Source of the DNA: Meghimatium bilineatum
Lineage: Eukaryota > Mollusca > Gastropoda > Stylommatophora > Philomycidae
Direction of reading: 5' to 3'
Assembly: GCA_034231615.1 (NCBI GenBank)
Contig: CM067306.1
Span: 67,673,579-67,737,578 of the forward strand
Length of the DNA stretch: 64,000 nucleotides
This document shows, piece after piece, positions 21,720 to 31,879 of the stretch (within the stretch, counting starts at the first letter, position 1; every line of letters starts with the position of its first letter). The position numbers and the translations under genes are program-made. The notes beneath the pieces were generated by a model. The model was not told the DNA's origin. It worked only from the letters and a program-made list of their open reading frames with translations, and did not search any database.

Positions 21720-21864
21720 CTGAATTCTATCAGACTCCACATTTGTCAAGAGTCCATATTCATCTTTCTCTGTAGTGCTAGGCACACCATAGTTCCCAAT
21801 AATTGGGTATGTCAAGGTCAGAATTTGACCTCTGTAGCTAGGATCTGTCAATGCTTCGGGGTAG
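21720..21864 (-). CDS. CPS1: Carbamoyl-phosphate synthase, coding exon 3
   Basis: This exon encodes [39 protein letters not shown] and TNVESDRIQ, residues 81-128. It matches the family block GYPEAxTDPxYxGQILxxxxPxIGNxG. The acceptor AG is at 21865-21866 and the donor GTATGG starts at 21719. It opens with one base completing a Gly codon from exon 2 and ends in phase 0. Confidence 0.95.
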
Positions 21865-21967
21865 CTGCAAAAAAATACAAAGAGTTACCTGTACTGACAA
21901 AAACAATGGAACAAATAATCAATGAGAGATGGCTAGTCTTCTGCACCAAAGTCATTGGTCATACATG

Positions 21968-22088
21968 TTCATCCACGTTCTTCTGTGTTAATTCTCAAGC
22001 TTCTGATAATTAGCGGGGGATGCAGTGTCCAGAGAATAAAAGGCATTATTATGGTTTATAGTTTGTCTGTGATTTTTGCACTTTTTGG
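21968..22088 (-). repeat. Dispersed repeat family A, partial copy
   Basis: It contains ttcttctgtgttaattctc, gtgtccagagaataaaag and atggtttatagtttgtctgtg, then ends where the 28-bp array starts. Confidence 0.55.
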
Positions 22089-22089
22089 G

Positions 22090-22248
22090 CTGAAATATCT
22101 CATTTATTCATCAATATCTCAGCATTTAGGGTGTACCATCAATATCTCAGCATTTAGGGTGTACCATGAAGATCTCAGCATGTAGGGTGTACCATCAAGA
22201 TCTTAGCATTTAGGGTGTACCATCAATATCTCAGCATCTAGGATGGCT
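22090..22248. repeat. Minisatellite, 28-bp unit, left part
   Basis: The unit tcaatatctcagcatttagg then gtgtacca is repeated about five times. Two or three more units occur at 22668-22730, on the far side of a LINE fragment. Confidence 0.88.
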
Positions 22249-22662
22249 ATTGTCTATTCCCAGGAGGTGGTGTCGTAGCTTCTACACTTGCTATTGATCG
22301 TATGGGTCTGTGGAGCAGATGTAGTCTGTGTTCCAGAGAGCCAGGTGTGTTGCTCTGGTTGAGGTGTAGTCATTTATTCAGGATGGTCTTAATGTTGTCT
22401 ATCCACCTTTTCCTAGATCTGTCCCTGGCTCTGTATCCTGATTCCATCTTGTTATAAACTCTTATGGGAATTGATCGTTCCTCCTCATAAGATGTCCAAA
22501 CCATTTTATATGTTGTTTCTCTATATATTTGATGCATGGTGTGGTACCTATTATCTTTCTGATGTTCTGAATGCGCATTTTGTCAAGTTTGGTGACTCAA
22601 ATAGCATTCCTTAGATATTTCATTTTACAAGTTTATATCTTTCTCTTATGTGTCAATTGCCA
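22249..22662 (-). mobile_element. LINE 3' fragment inserted in the 28-bp array
   Basis: Minus reading gives KMKYLRNAI, VTKLDKMRIQNIRKIIG, CIKYIEKQHIKWFGHLMRR and an RSRKRWIDNI-like end. That is the C-terminal region of an RTE/CR1-like LINE ORF2 with several frame breaks. Array units lie on both sides, and taggatg occurs at each junction (left near 22241, right near 22661), a possible target duplication. Confidence 0.75.
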
Positions 22663-22667
22663 TATAG

Positions 22668-22730
22668 GATGTTCCAACAACATCTCAGCATCTAAGATGC
22701 ATCAACAAGATCTCAGCATCTAGGATGTGA
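22668..22730. repeat. Minisatellite, 28-bp unit, right part
   Basis: The units caacaagatctcagcatctag and gatg(c/t) continue the array seen at 22090-22248. Bases 22731-23262 beyond it are intron with nothing I can name except the duplicated splice-donor phrase near 23224. Confidence 0.8.
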
Positions 22731-23262
22731 CGATGATGTTCCTCCTTTGCAAGTGAAGATGAGCATGGCATGAAAAACAATAAATGTGATGAACAAGTAG
22801 AAAAAAACTAAACATTTGTGATTGTCTAATTTGGTTTGTTTGTGAGTTTGTTGTGAGTTCTTCGCCGGACACTATGCCAACCAGCTGCTTACATTTAATG
22901 AAGTTAATATTGTTATGCAATAGATTTCTGGCAATGACATGGCAGATTAGCAAAGAAAGGTGCAAGACAAGAACAGCCAGACATCGTAACGACCATGCAC
23001 ATAGTTAAAGAGATGTTGAAATCTGTGAATAAAGAGCTTGGCTGATCAGATGGCCAATAATAATAATAAAAATACTAATAATGATAATAACCCGTTACGG
23101 TCGTCGGGGGTGCCACACTGGAGACATCAGCACAAAAAAGACATCTAAACATCCCTATCCTCAGCATTTGATGAAGTGTAGAAAAATCATGTCCAGACCC
23201 ATTCCTGGATGTTTAGAACTTACCCAACCAAGATGTCAGTATCTAGAACACCTAGGACTTAC

Positions 23263-23372
23263 CCAACAAGACCGGTGTTGAAGACAATCTCACCAGCGGT
23301 GGATACTGGAGTCCCAAATGAAATCCCTGTCATACGCGTGCCATTTTTCAGAATAAGGTGAGCTTTGATTGG
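23263..23372 (-). CDS. CPS1: Carbamoyl-phosphate synthase, coding exon 2
   Basis: This exon encodes [31 protein letters not shown] and NTGLVG, residues 44-80. It matches the start of the mature CPS1 small-subunit domain (HIVLEDGTKMKGYSFG, SSVAGEVVFNTGLGGY). The acceptor AG is at 23373-23374 and the donor GTAAGT starts at 23262. The exon is 110 bp and splits a Gly codon with exon 3. A second copy of the donor phrase (TTGGGTAAGT) lies 39 bp downstream at 23222-23223. Using it would read straight into a TAA, so the upstream donor is the coding one. Confidence 0.95.
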
Positions 23373-23662
23373 CTGAAAATAAATCAAAGTAATTAAGTAT
23401 TTTAAGTAAAGTTAGCCCATAGCATTTAACTGCCATAGGGATGTGAGATAATAGCAATCTCACATTTCAGTGCCTTAGCTATATGAGGGTGGTAGCCATC
23501 TCCTCTCGCAGTCTTTACATTTTCGTGTTTGAATATTTGAAAATGGTTTAGTCATTGTTATTTTTATGTTTCTACGATTCTATGACATCTATGAGGGCTT
23601 TCAGGCAAAGGACGAAACAGTGGTTGTGAAGTGATCGACCAGGAAGATGCATATAACATGAA

Positions 23663-24262
23663 CAGAACAAGATAACAAATACAGAAAACTGGAGATGAAC
23701 AGACCAAAATAACAAATACAGAAAACTGGAGATGAACAGACCAAAATAACAAATATAGAAAACTGGAGATGAACAGACCAAGATTACAAATACAGAAAAC
23801 TGGAGATGAACAGACCGAAATAACAAATACAGAAAACTGGAGATGAACAGACCGAAATAACAAATACAGAAAACTGGAGATGAACAGACCAAGATTACAA
23901 ATACAGAAAACTGGAGATGAACAGACCAAGATTACAAATACAGAAAACTGGAGATGAACAGACCAAGATTACAAATACAGAAAACTGGAGATGAACAGAC
24001 CGAAATAACAAATACAGAAAACTGGAGATGAACAGACCAAGATTACAAATACAGAAAACTGGAGATGAACAGACCGAAATAACAAATACAGAAAACTGGA
24101 GATGAACAGACCGAAATAACAAATACAGAAAACTGGAGATGAACAGATCGAAATAACAAATACAGAAAACTGGAGATGAACAGATCGAAATAACAAATAC
24201 AGAAAACTGGAGATGAACAGATCGAAATAACAAATACAGAAAACTGGAGATGAACAGATCAA
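23663..24262. repeat. Minisatellite, 37-bp unit, about 16 copies
   Basis: The unit is acaaatacagaaaactggag then atgaacagaccgaaata, with an alternate ending aagatt. The two endings are interspersed, which suggests mixing by unequal exchange. Open minus-strand frames are produced by the 37-bp period and are not genes. Confidence 0.95.
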
Positions 24263-24414
24263 GATCTAGTGAACACATAGCTAGGATATTAAAGATAAAG
24301 TGGCAGAACTTTACTTTCCCAGAATATCTGGTTCCCATGAACTTAGGGTGAGTCAACCTAGGAGCAGTTGAACACTATCATTATATTGACATCATCATCA
24401 TATTGACATCATCA

Positions 24415-26459
24415 TCACATGCCCCAGAATCTGAGAAGCTATTGGTGCCAGAACAAGCTGGGTTTAGAGAGTGTAACAGCACAGAAGACAAAATAACATT
24501 CCCAGATCATAGAAGACGCATTTCAAGAAAATAAAAAAGTTGTCACCCTATGGATAGATCTTCCAAAAACTTTTGACAAGGTCTGGAAAGATGGACCGAT
24601 AATAAAGCTGCAAAGAAAATGAATAGGGGGCAACATGTGCAAGTGGATCCGTTCCTTCTTACACAATAGGAAAGCAAGAGTCACCATGGAAGGATACAAC
24701 AGCAAAAAAGTTCTCCTAAAACATGGAGTTCCTCAAGGCTCAGTATTGTCTCCAACTCTATTTCTTGTCTTCATAAATGATATAATTTGTGAATTGCCAC
24801 AAGGTGTAAGAGCTGCAATGTATGCTGATGACTTGGTGGTGTGGTGTGTAGAAGAACATCTAAAGATCGCCAACAAAAAAATACAAAACGCAGCAGACAA
24901 CATAGCAGCATGGGCAGATAAATGGATGGTAAAGATAAATGCTGAAAAGTCTTCAACAACACTCTTCACACTCTCAAATAAGGACAAAGCAGGAGAGATA
25001 AAACTCGGAAATGTACATATCCAAACAGAAGACGAGCCGGTGTACTTGGGCACTACGCTAGATAAGAGACTGACATGGAGGCCTCACATTGAGAAAATAG
25101 AAGCAAAGGCAAGAAAGAAACTTGCCTTCCTGATGAAATTGGCAGGAACAAACTGGGGGGCCAATGAGGCAACTTTGAAGAAGGTATATACTGGTGCAAT
25201 TAGACCAGTACTAGAATATGGATCAACAGCATGGACTTCAGCAGCCAAATCCCATCTACAACCCTGAACAAGGTACAAAATCAAGCACTTCACCTTATCA
25301 CAGGTGCCATGAAGACCTCTCCCATAAATGAAATGGAAAAAAATTACAGGCATCCCCCCCCCTTACCATACAGGCGAGACACTAAGACCATGGTACATGC
25401 AGAAAAGTACAAGAGCATGCCAGCACATCCAATGAGGGCCAGACACAGTGACCTAGCCAGTGGAAGACTGAAGAGAAGCATTTTATACACCGATCCAAAA
25501 AACTAAACAGAAAATATAAGGATGAACTACCAGACATAACAAGAGAGATATCACCAACACTTTTTCCAGTTCCGTGGGAGCAATACCCAAATCTCACTAT
25601 CAGAACCACCATAAACAACTACCACACTATGATAGAACTGAATAATCTTCAAAAGAAAACAACAGTAGGCAACATGATTGAATATATGTACCACAGAGAA
25701 ACATGGATACAAGTATATACCGACGGATCAGCAACCAGAGCAGTGAAGAATGGAGGTGCTGCGTGTACATAAAATATCCAGAAAAAGAAAATGAATCCAC
25801 ATGCTCACCAACTGGAATATTCTGCTCCAACTACTCTGCAGAAGTAGACTTTAAACATTGCTGCAGAAATAATTAAAACACAACAAGTCAATGCCAGCAG
25901 GTGGTATTTTTACTGATGCTATGTCTGTCCTACAAGCCCTTGACAGCGATAAGCTGCCAGACCTGAAGAAAGCCATAGGAGAAGTGAGCATCCAAAGAAG
26001 GGTAGTACTGCAGTGGATACCATCCCACTGTGGCATACCAGGAAATGAAGAGGCAGACAGACTGGCAAAGGATGGAGCAACACAGGAACAAAAAGACCAA
26101 GAAATCACCTACTAAGAAAAGAAGACCCTCATCAAAGCCATCATGAAAGTCGACCACCCAAAAGACAATTACCACTGTCTCAACAGAGCAGAGCAGGTTA
26201 TTATCTTCCGCCTCAGAACAGGACACAACAGATTAAACAGCCACTTAAATAGACTAAGACTGGTCCCATCACCACTGTGCCTTTGTGGGCAGGCAGCACA
26301 GACCACTGAACATATCCTGCAAGACTGCAGCACACTAAACCAGTTAAGGGAAGAACACTGGCCCACAGAGATGGATATCCACAGAAAGATGTATGGGAGC
26401 ACTGAGGAGCTTTCAAATACAGCAGCATTTATTAAGAAAACAGGACTTGCTGTGTAGAC
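24415..26459 (+). mobile_element. RNase H-bearing LINE, 5'-truncated (I/Jockey-like group)
   Basis: Domains in order are: RT start (PEQAGFRECNSTEDKI near 24440); RT core open from 24635 with VPQGSVLSPTLFLVFIND and YADDLVVW; thumb (EPVYLGTTLDKRLTWRPHI, LEYGSTAW); then, after frame breaks, RNase H (YTDGSA, TDAMSVLQAL, LQWIPSHCGIPGNEEADR); and a C-terminal zinc-finger-like segment (PLCLCGQAAQTTEHILQDC) ending KKTGLAV at 26457. ORF1 and the endonuclease are missing. The RT catalytic box and the zinc-finger Cys/His are intact, but stops and frameshifts between 25267 and 26143 make it dead. Its 3' tail resumes at 27232 (cgaacgagaagaagaag) after another LINE inserted in it. Confidence 0.93.
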
Positions 26460-26471
26460 ATGTCAAACTCC

Positions 26472-27219
26472 TGCAGGTGTATATATAGAAATATCCACAC
26501 AAGCTTAGAGACACAATCAGAACACCAACAGGAAAATTCTGCAATAATTATGATGCAGAAATCCAGGCAATTAGTGTGGCAGCTAAAAAACTGCTGAACT
26601 CCAACTCTGACCTACAGCCTGTGGTATTCCTGACAGATGCAAGGTCAGTGCTTCAAGCTCTCCAGTCTGGAAAACTAACAGACTTGAAAAAACTACTTAG
26701 CGAATTGTCTTACCAGTATAGGGTAACCATGCAGTGGATACCCTCTCACTGTGGAATACTAGGAAATGAAAAAGCATACCAACTGGCTAAGGAAGGTGCT
26801 GCCGAAGACCAACCAGATATTCCAATCACCTACCATCAGAAAAAACAGATGATCAAGTCAATAAGAAAGCCACAAACACCAACACAAGATGACTATCACA
26901 TTATGAACAGATCAGAACAAGTTATAATTCTACGTCTCAGAACAGGACACAATCAACTCCGCAGTCACATGTATACAAAGTTCAAGATTGGCAACACGGC
27001 CATGTGTACATGTGGACAGGCAGCACAGAGTGCCAAACATATACTTCAAGAGTGTTCTGAGCATGAAACGCTGAGGCAGACATATTGGCCAGAGGAAACA
27101 ACACTGGAATCAAAGCTCTATGGGACACTGTATGAACTACAAAAGACAGTGAGTTTTATTAAGGAGACAGAATTACAGATATAGACATGTTTCAAGTGAA
27201 CGAAAGAAGAAGAAGAAAA
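26472..27219 (+). mobile_element. Second RNase H LINE, nested in the 3' tail of the first
   Basis: The 748-bp insert is flanked by an exact 12-bp duplication atgtcaaactcc (26460-26471 and 27220-27231). It carries one long open frame, 26576-27184: FLTDARSVLQALQSGKLTD, VTMQWIPSHCGILGNEKAY, EQVIILRLRTGHNQLRSHM and AMCTCGQAAQSAKHILQEC, ending KETELQI. The 3' end is gaacgaaagaagaagaagaaa. It is 5'-truncated within RNase H, as expected of target-primed reverse transcription. It is related to but clearly diverged from its host LINE. Confidence 0.95.
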
Positions 27220-27249
27220 ATGTCAAACTCCGAACGAGAAGAAGAAGAT

Positions 27250-27600
27250 CATCATATGCACACCAGAAACATATGCACACCATCATTATATGCACACCAG
27301 AATCATATGCACACCAGAATCATATGCACACCAGAAGAATATGTACACCATCATCATATGCACATCATCATCATGTGCACACCAGAAGCATATGCACACC
27401 AGAAGCATATGCACACCAGAAGCATATGCACACCATCATCATGTGCACAACAGAAGCATATGCACACCAGAAGCATATGCACACCAGAAGCATATGCACA
27501 CCATCATCATGTGCACACCAGAAGCATATGCACACCAGAAGCATATGCACACCATCATCATGTGCACACCATCATCATATGCACACCAGAATCATACGAT
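27250..27600. repeat. Minisatellite, 17-bp unit (atatgcacaccagaagc), about 20 copies
   Basis: It starts immediately after the GAA tail of the outer LINE. Two unit variants, ccagaagc and ccatcatc, alternate. All three plus frames stay open, an artefact of the period. A decayed continuation (accctagcatcacatgga) runs to about 27765. Confidence 0.93.
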
Positions 27601-27867
27601 ACTAGTATCGCATTGACACCAGTATTATATGGACACAAGCATCACATGAACCCTAGCATCCTATGGACCCTAGCATAACATGAACCCTAGCATCACACGG
27701 ACTCTAGCATCATATAGACCCTACCATCATATGGACAGCGGCATGACATGGACGTCACATGGGAATGAAAGGGAAGTGGTAGAAAATTGGTGCTTCAAGT
27801 TAGAAGAAAATATGAAACAGCCAGAAATACATGGAGAACTCTGGAACAGATTTTGAGAGAGAATAAT

Positions 27868-28375
27868 CACAGTTGGAGTAAAGTGCAGAGACTAACCACA
27901 TTTTGTAGCAAACATCTACAGAGATTAACCACATTCTGTAGCAAATATCTACAGAGAACAATCACGTTTTGTAGCAAACATCTACAGAGGTTAACCCCAA
28001 TTTTAGCAAACATCAACAGAGATTAACCACATTTTTAGCAAACATATACAGAGAACAATCACATTTTGTAGTAAACATCTATAGAGATTAACCACATTTA
28101 TAGCAAACATCTACAGAGATTAACCACATTTTGTAGAAAATATCAACAGAGATTAACCACATTTGTAGCAAACATCTACAGAGAACAATCACATTTTGTA
28201 GCAAAGATCTACAGAGAACTCATATTTTGTAGCAAATATCTACAGAGAACAATCATATTTTGTAGCAAACATCTACAGAGATTAACCACATTTTGTAAAA
28301 CAGATCTACAGAGATTAAACACATTTTGCAGCAAACTTCTACAGAGATTAACCACATTTGCAGCAAACATCTACA
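27868..28375. repeat. Minisatellite, 33-bp unit, about 15 copies
   Basis: The unit is cacattttgtagcaaacatc then tacagagattaac. It lies about 160 bp downstream of the first coding exon's donor site, in intron 1. Confidence 0.93.
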
Positions 28376-28533
28376 TGGATAATGTTTATCAAAAATATGA
28401 AAGGTAATACATAAACAAAAGGAACGAGCTAAGATAAAATGACCATGGAATAAACTGGATTACTGCCCTATGTGTTCGTACAAACAAAGCAACTACAAAT
28501 GACAGAGACATGTGAGCTGACCATCAAGCATAC

Positions 28534-28662
28534 CTTCTTGGATTCAGAAGCTGCTGATCTCTGGCTGATGTACTCATATTTGTTCTTATGGCTAACCAAA
28601 GTTGAACTGACAGCCCTAGCTTTGAGCCTGGAAGAAGTGTTTAACAACCGTAATATCGTCAT
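28534..28662 (-). CDS. CPS1: Carbamoyl-phosphate synthase, coding exon 1: start codon and mitochondrial presequence
   Basis: The ATG at 28660-28662 begins MTILRLLNTSSRLKARAVSS, then TLVSHKNKYEYISQ and RSAASESKK, 43 codons. The first 27 residues are rich in Arg, Lys, Ser and Leu with no acidic residue, a typical mitochondrial targeting peptide. That agrees with CPS I/III being matrix enzymes, unlike cytosolic CAD. The donor GTATGC starts at 28533. The exon ends in phase 0, which fits exon 2, and the joined text [14 protein letters not shown] aligns with the presequence/mature junction of CPS1. Counting from this ATG puts the nucleophile at residue 294, the number I recall for the matching serine of human CPS1, which supports the start choice. 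Confidence 0.9.
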
Positions 28663-28694
28663 AATGGCTGCGTGCCACTGTGGATAAGCACTAC
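28663..28694 (-). other. Possible end of 5' UTR with upstream splice acceptor
   Basis: A pyrimidine-rich tract ending TTTTCATTATAG lies just upstream (AG at 28695-28696). It would make a 32-base leader before the ATG if a non-coding first exon exists further right. I cannot identify that exon or a promoter. The 45-bp array begins only about 40 bp away. Confidence 0.4.
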
Positions 28695-28734
28695 CTATAA
28701 TGAAAACAAAGATGAAAGATAAATGGCAATTTGT

Positions 28735-29105
28735 AAATGTTGTTTCATGAACATTATTTCATGATAAATGTCAGTTTGTAAATGTTGTTTCATGAACATT
28801 ATTTCATGATAAATGTCAGTTTGTAAATGTTGTTTCATGAACATTATTTCATGATAAATGTCAGTTTGTAAATGTTTCATGAACATTATTTCATGATAAT
28901 GTCAGTTTGTAAATGTTGTTTCATGAACATTATTTCATGATAAATGTCAGTTTGTAAATGTTGTTTCATGAACATTATTTCATGATAAATGTCAGTTTGT
29001 AAATGTTGTTTCATGAACATTATTTCATGATAAATGTCAGTTTGTAAATGTTGTTTCATGAACATTATTTCATGATAAATGTCAGTTTGTAAATGTTGTT
29101 TCATT
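28735..29105. repeat. Minisatellite, 45-bp unit, about 8 copies
   Basis: The unit is gaacattatttcatgataaa, tgtcagtttgtaaatg, ttgtttcat. It lies directly 5' of the first coding exon of the host gene. Confidence 0.96.
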
Positions 29106-29114
29106 CTATTGTCT

Positions 29115-30352
29115 ACTGTCAATCACCAGGTGGAAGCTGGTTGATAGCATCCACACTTGCCGTTAAGGTAGGAGTGGGAGTTGTAAGTTTCTGTTCAAGG
29201 TCAGATGTGATGTTTGAGTCCTACTGAGTCCGTGTCTGTGGAGGGTGGACGTGATGTTATCGGTCCATCTCTTTCTTGGTTTTCCCGTTGCACTGTATCC
29301 AGCTGATCGTTTATTATAAGCTCTCAGTGGTAATTGGCTTGGGTCCATTCTCTTAAGGTGACGAAACCACTTTATCTTCTAACGTTCTATATATTCGACA
29401 CAAGGCATTATTTCTACTTTTTTCCCCTGATATCCTTGTTTCTTACTCTGTCCAGTTTGGTGACCATAGCTGATTTCCTCAAACATTTCATCTCACATGT
29501 GATGATTTTTCTCTGCTGTGAGGTTGTTAAAGACCATGTTTGACACTGGTAACAAAGTGTTGGTATGAAAATTGTAAATACTATCTGTCTGTTTATGCAC
29601 ATTTTGATATTTGGATGAAGGAGTAATGCTGAAAGGTGATATGTCACTGTGTTTACTTTCCGACTTCTTGATTCTATTTCTCTGTCTAGTTTCCCCATTA
29701 TCTGAATTAAAAGAAACACTTCCTAAATATTTGAATTATTTTGTTTGTTTCACTACTGAATTGTCTATTGTAATATCTATTGTTGTTAGTGACTTGCTGA
29801 TTTTCATAACTTTCGTCTTTTATATGTTAATTTTCATGTTATACTTCTTACACGCTGTTGACTATGCTAAATCTATGTGGATTTGCATGTTTTCTTATTC
29901 ATTGTATATCAGGCTTTGATTGTCAGCGAACAGACATTCATTGATTTCACTTGTGTTTTCATCTACTGAGTTATCTGCATTGTTTATATTTTCCTCATTT
30001 AGAATAATAGCTTATTTCGTTATTCTATCCATATAGATATGGAAAAGTAAAGGGGAAAACATACATCCCTGTTTGGCCCCTGATTTAGTTTCAACAGTTT
30101 AGGTTGTTCCATCTGCTGTTCTCACTGCACTGATGCAATTTTAGTATAGTGCTTATATGTTATCTAATAGCTGATCACTGATGCTGTACTTCTCTAATGT
30201 TTCCCAGAGAATATTCCTATCTAATCTATCGAATGCCTTTTCCTGGTCTATAAATTTAGTGTTGATATCTTGATTGTATTCAGTAGATCTTTCACTTAGT
30301 TGTCTCATGTGAATAGTGCGTCGGTGCAGCTAGCCCCTCTTCTAAAATCATT
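29115..30352 (-). mobile_element. LINE ORF2 fragment (RTE/CR1-like), RT to 3' end
   Basis: Read on minus, it runs from RT motif 1 (DFRRGASCTDALFT near 30340, then EKAFDRLDRNILW) through GAKQGCMFSPLLFHIYMDRI near 30050, the thumb (TLCYQCQTWSLTTSQQRKI, EMKCLRKS) and the tail (GKPRKRWTDNITSTLHRHGL near 29270). Many stops and frame changes break it. A LINE of the opposite orientation abuts it at 30353. Confidence 0.85.
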
Positions 30353-30755
30353 CACTTAAACTATCCTATATTAATGTATGGTTCAGAAACATGGAAAATA
30401 AAACAATTATAATACAGAATTGATGCCTTTGAGATGTGGATATATATAGAAGAATTGGGAGAACATCAAGGAAAGAGAAGATAACAAGCAAAGATAATCT
30501 ACCAACACTTTGTGTGAAGATAGAATTATTAAAAGAAATAAAGATCAATCAAATAAAATATTTTGTTGAAGAACTTACTTCAAGGTAAAGTCGAGGGCAG
30601 GCGAACAAGAGGTAGGCAGAGATACAAGTGGGAAAGTAACATCACTAGATGGAAAGGGTACAGTCTAGCAGAGTACACTACCAAGACAAGAGACAGGGGA
30701 TGTTGGAGGTCTGTTGCGGCCAACCTTCGTTGTGGAGACGGCACGTGATGATGAC
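30353..30755 (+). mobile_element. LINE 3' end fragment (GATG-tailed family)
   Basis: Plus reading gives LNYPILMYGSETWKIKQL, IDAFEMWIYRRIGRTS, GRRTRGRQRYKWESNITRW, YSLAEYTTKTRDRGCWRS and VAANLRCGDGT, followed by a tgatgatgacgatgatg tail. Two other copies of this 3' end are at 9215 and 42232. It is 5'-truncated and has internal frame breaks. Confidence 0.85.
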
Positions 30756-30769
30756 GATGATGTGAAGGT

Positions 30770-31305
30770 TGTAGAGGGATTGAGAAAATTTCAACATTAT
30801 TCTAATAACTGTCATGTTTTTGGGTCTGAGGAAAATGTAGTATAGCCTATGTTGACTGAATTTATTGGAATACATTTTTTTTTAAATTTGTAATTTGTTT
30901 TGCACATAGTCTACCGTGTGTGGCAGTTTTCACGAATTACATATTATTGTCAATCCTGGTTTCAACAACATGACGTCAAACTAGGTCAAGGTCCTTGTTG
31001 TGCTAGCGCAATCAAAAGTGCACCAAAACTGAAGAGCTCCACGCTACAATAAAAACCGACATTATCATGATAACCTGTTTAACAAATAGTTTATAAACTT
31101 CGCAATACCTTTCGTGTTGTTTGCTTATGTAAGGTTTACTTATTGTGGGTTCTTACACTATGCTATCAAAGACCTTCCCCAGAATATAATCCTGCGCGCT
31201 GATCCATGAACATCTAGATGTAGGCCTTTTCTAAAACAGTATCTCTTTTCCAAACTATGATCGTATATTTGAATGGCCAACCGCTACATAAGAATGATGT
31301 GGTCA
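30770..31305. other. No recognised feature
   Basis: AT-rich sequence with scattered GC patches near 30960-31030. I see no exon, mobile signature or tandem repeat. Confidence 0.5.
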
Positions 31306-31309
31306 GCAT

Positions 31310-31665
31310 CATGCCCGTCGCTTTACTATGAAAACTTCTACATTAGTTTTCTTGGTTGTCCATGCAATTCTCATATTCTTCTTAAAAACCATATCTCAGT
31401 TACCCCCAGCTTATCTTGTACACTTTTTGTTCACTGTCTATGTTTCGCATCCATAAAGAAGGACTGGCTCACTTCCAACGTAGTTCGCGTATGAGTAGAT
31501 ATTACTCTATTGCACAGAATGTTTCACATTTTTTGAAATGTTGATTTGGTCTTTGCTATCATGTTGTTGATCTCATTGGATCACCTGCCATCTAATGTTA
31601 AAATGGTGTCAAAATACTTCACTTTATCCACTCCATTTAATTTTGCGTGATTGTTATTAATACTT
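31310..31665 (-). mobile_element. LINE RT thumb fragment
   Basis: Minus reading gives VKYFDTILTLDGR, SNEINNMIAKTKSTFQKM, TLEVSQSFFMDAKH and TEIWFLRRI. These are equivalents of the KYLGxxLxxDGRCxxEIxxRIAxAKxAF stretch of LINE reverse transcriptases. It is strongly decayed. Confidence 0.7.
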
Positions 31666-31879
31666 CATTTTGGCGGTGTGTATTTGAATATTTACTCAAA
31701 AAATAAATTCAGAATCTACTTTTCACTAACTATATAAAGTATTTCATTATCCCATGTTTTCTAAGCAGTTACGTCTTTCGTTCACAACAAGCTGGTGATT
31801 TATGTGTAGAGTGCGCTGTTTACAGTATTGATCCTACATACACAATAACACGGCATATTTCACTACAAATAGTAAGTTC

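Noticed and set aside
27187-27678. His-rich plus-strand frames (HMHTRSICTPEAYAHHHHVH)
   Set aside because: A metal-binding protein was considered, but all three frames of the 17-bp array are open and read similar His/Thr text.
27250-28375. CRISPR-like regular repeats
   Set aside because: The repeats are contiguous tandem units without unique spacers, in animal DNA. The GA array at 37456 also fails because its variable parts are simple GA tracts.
2264-28662. Assignment of the host gene to CAD (cytosolic pyrimidine enzyme)
   Set aside because: The presequence, the exon 4 text ([19 protein letters not shown]) and M-G-N after the Cys fit CPS I/III better. The SNGPGDP and SQNHG motifs are shared with CAD, so a tree should still be made.
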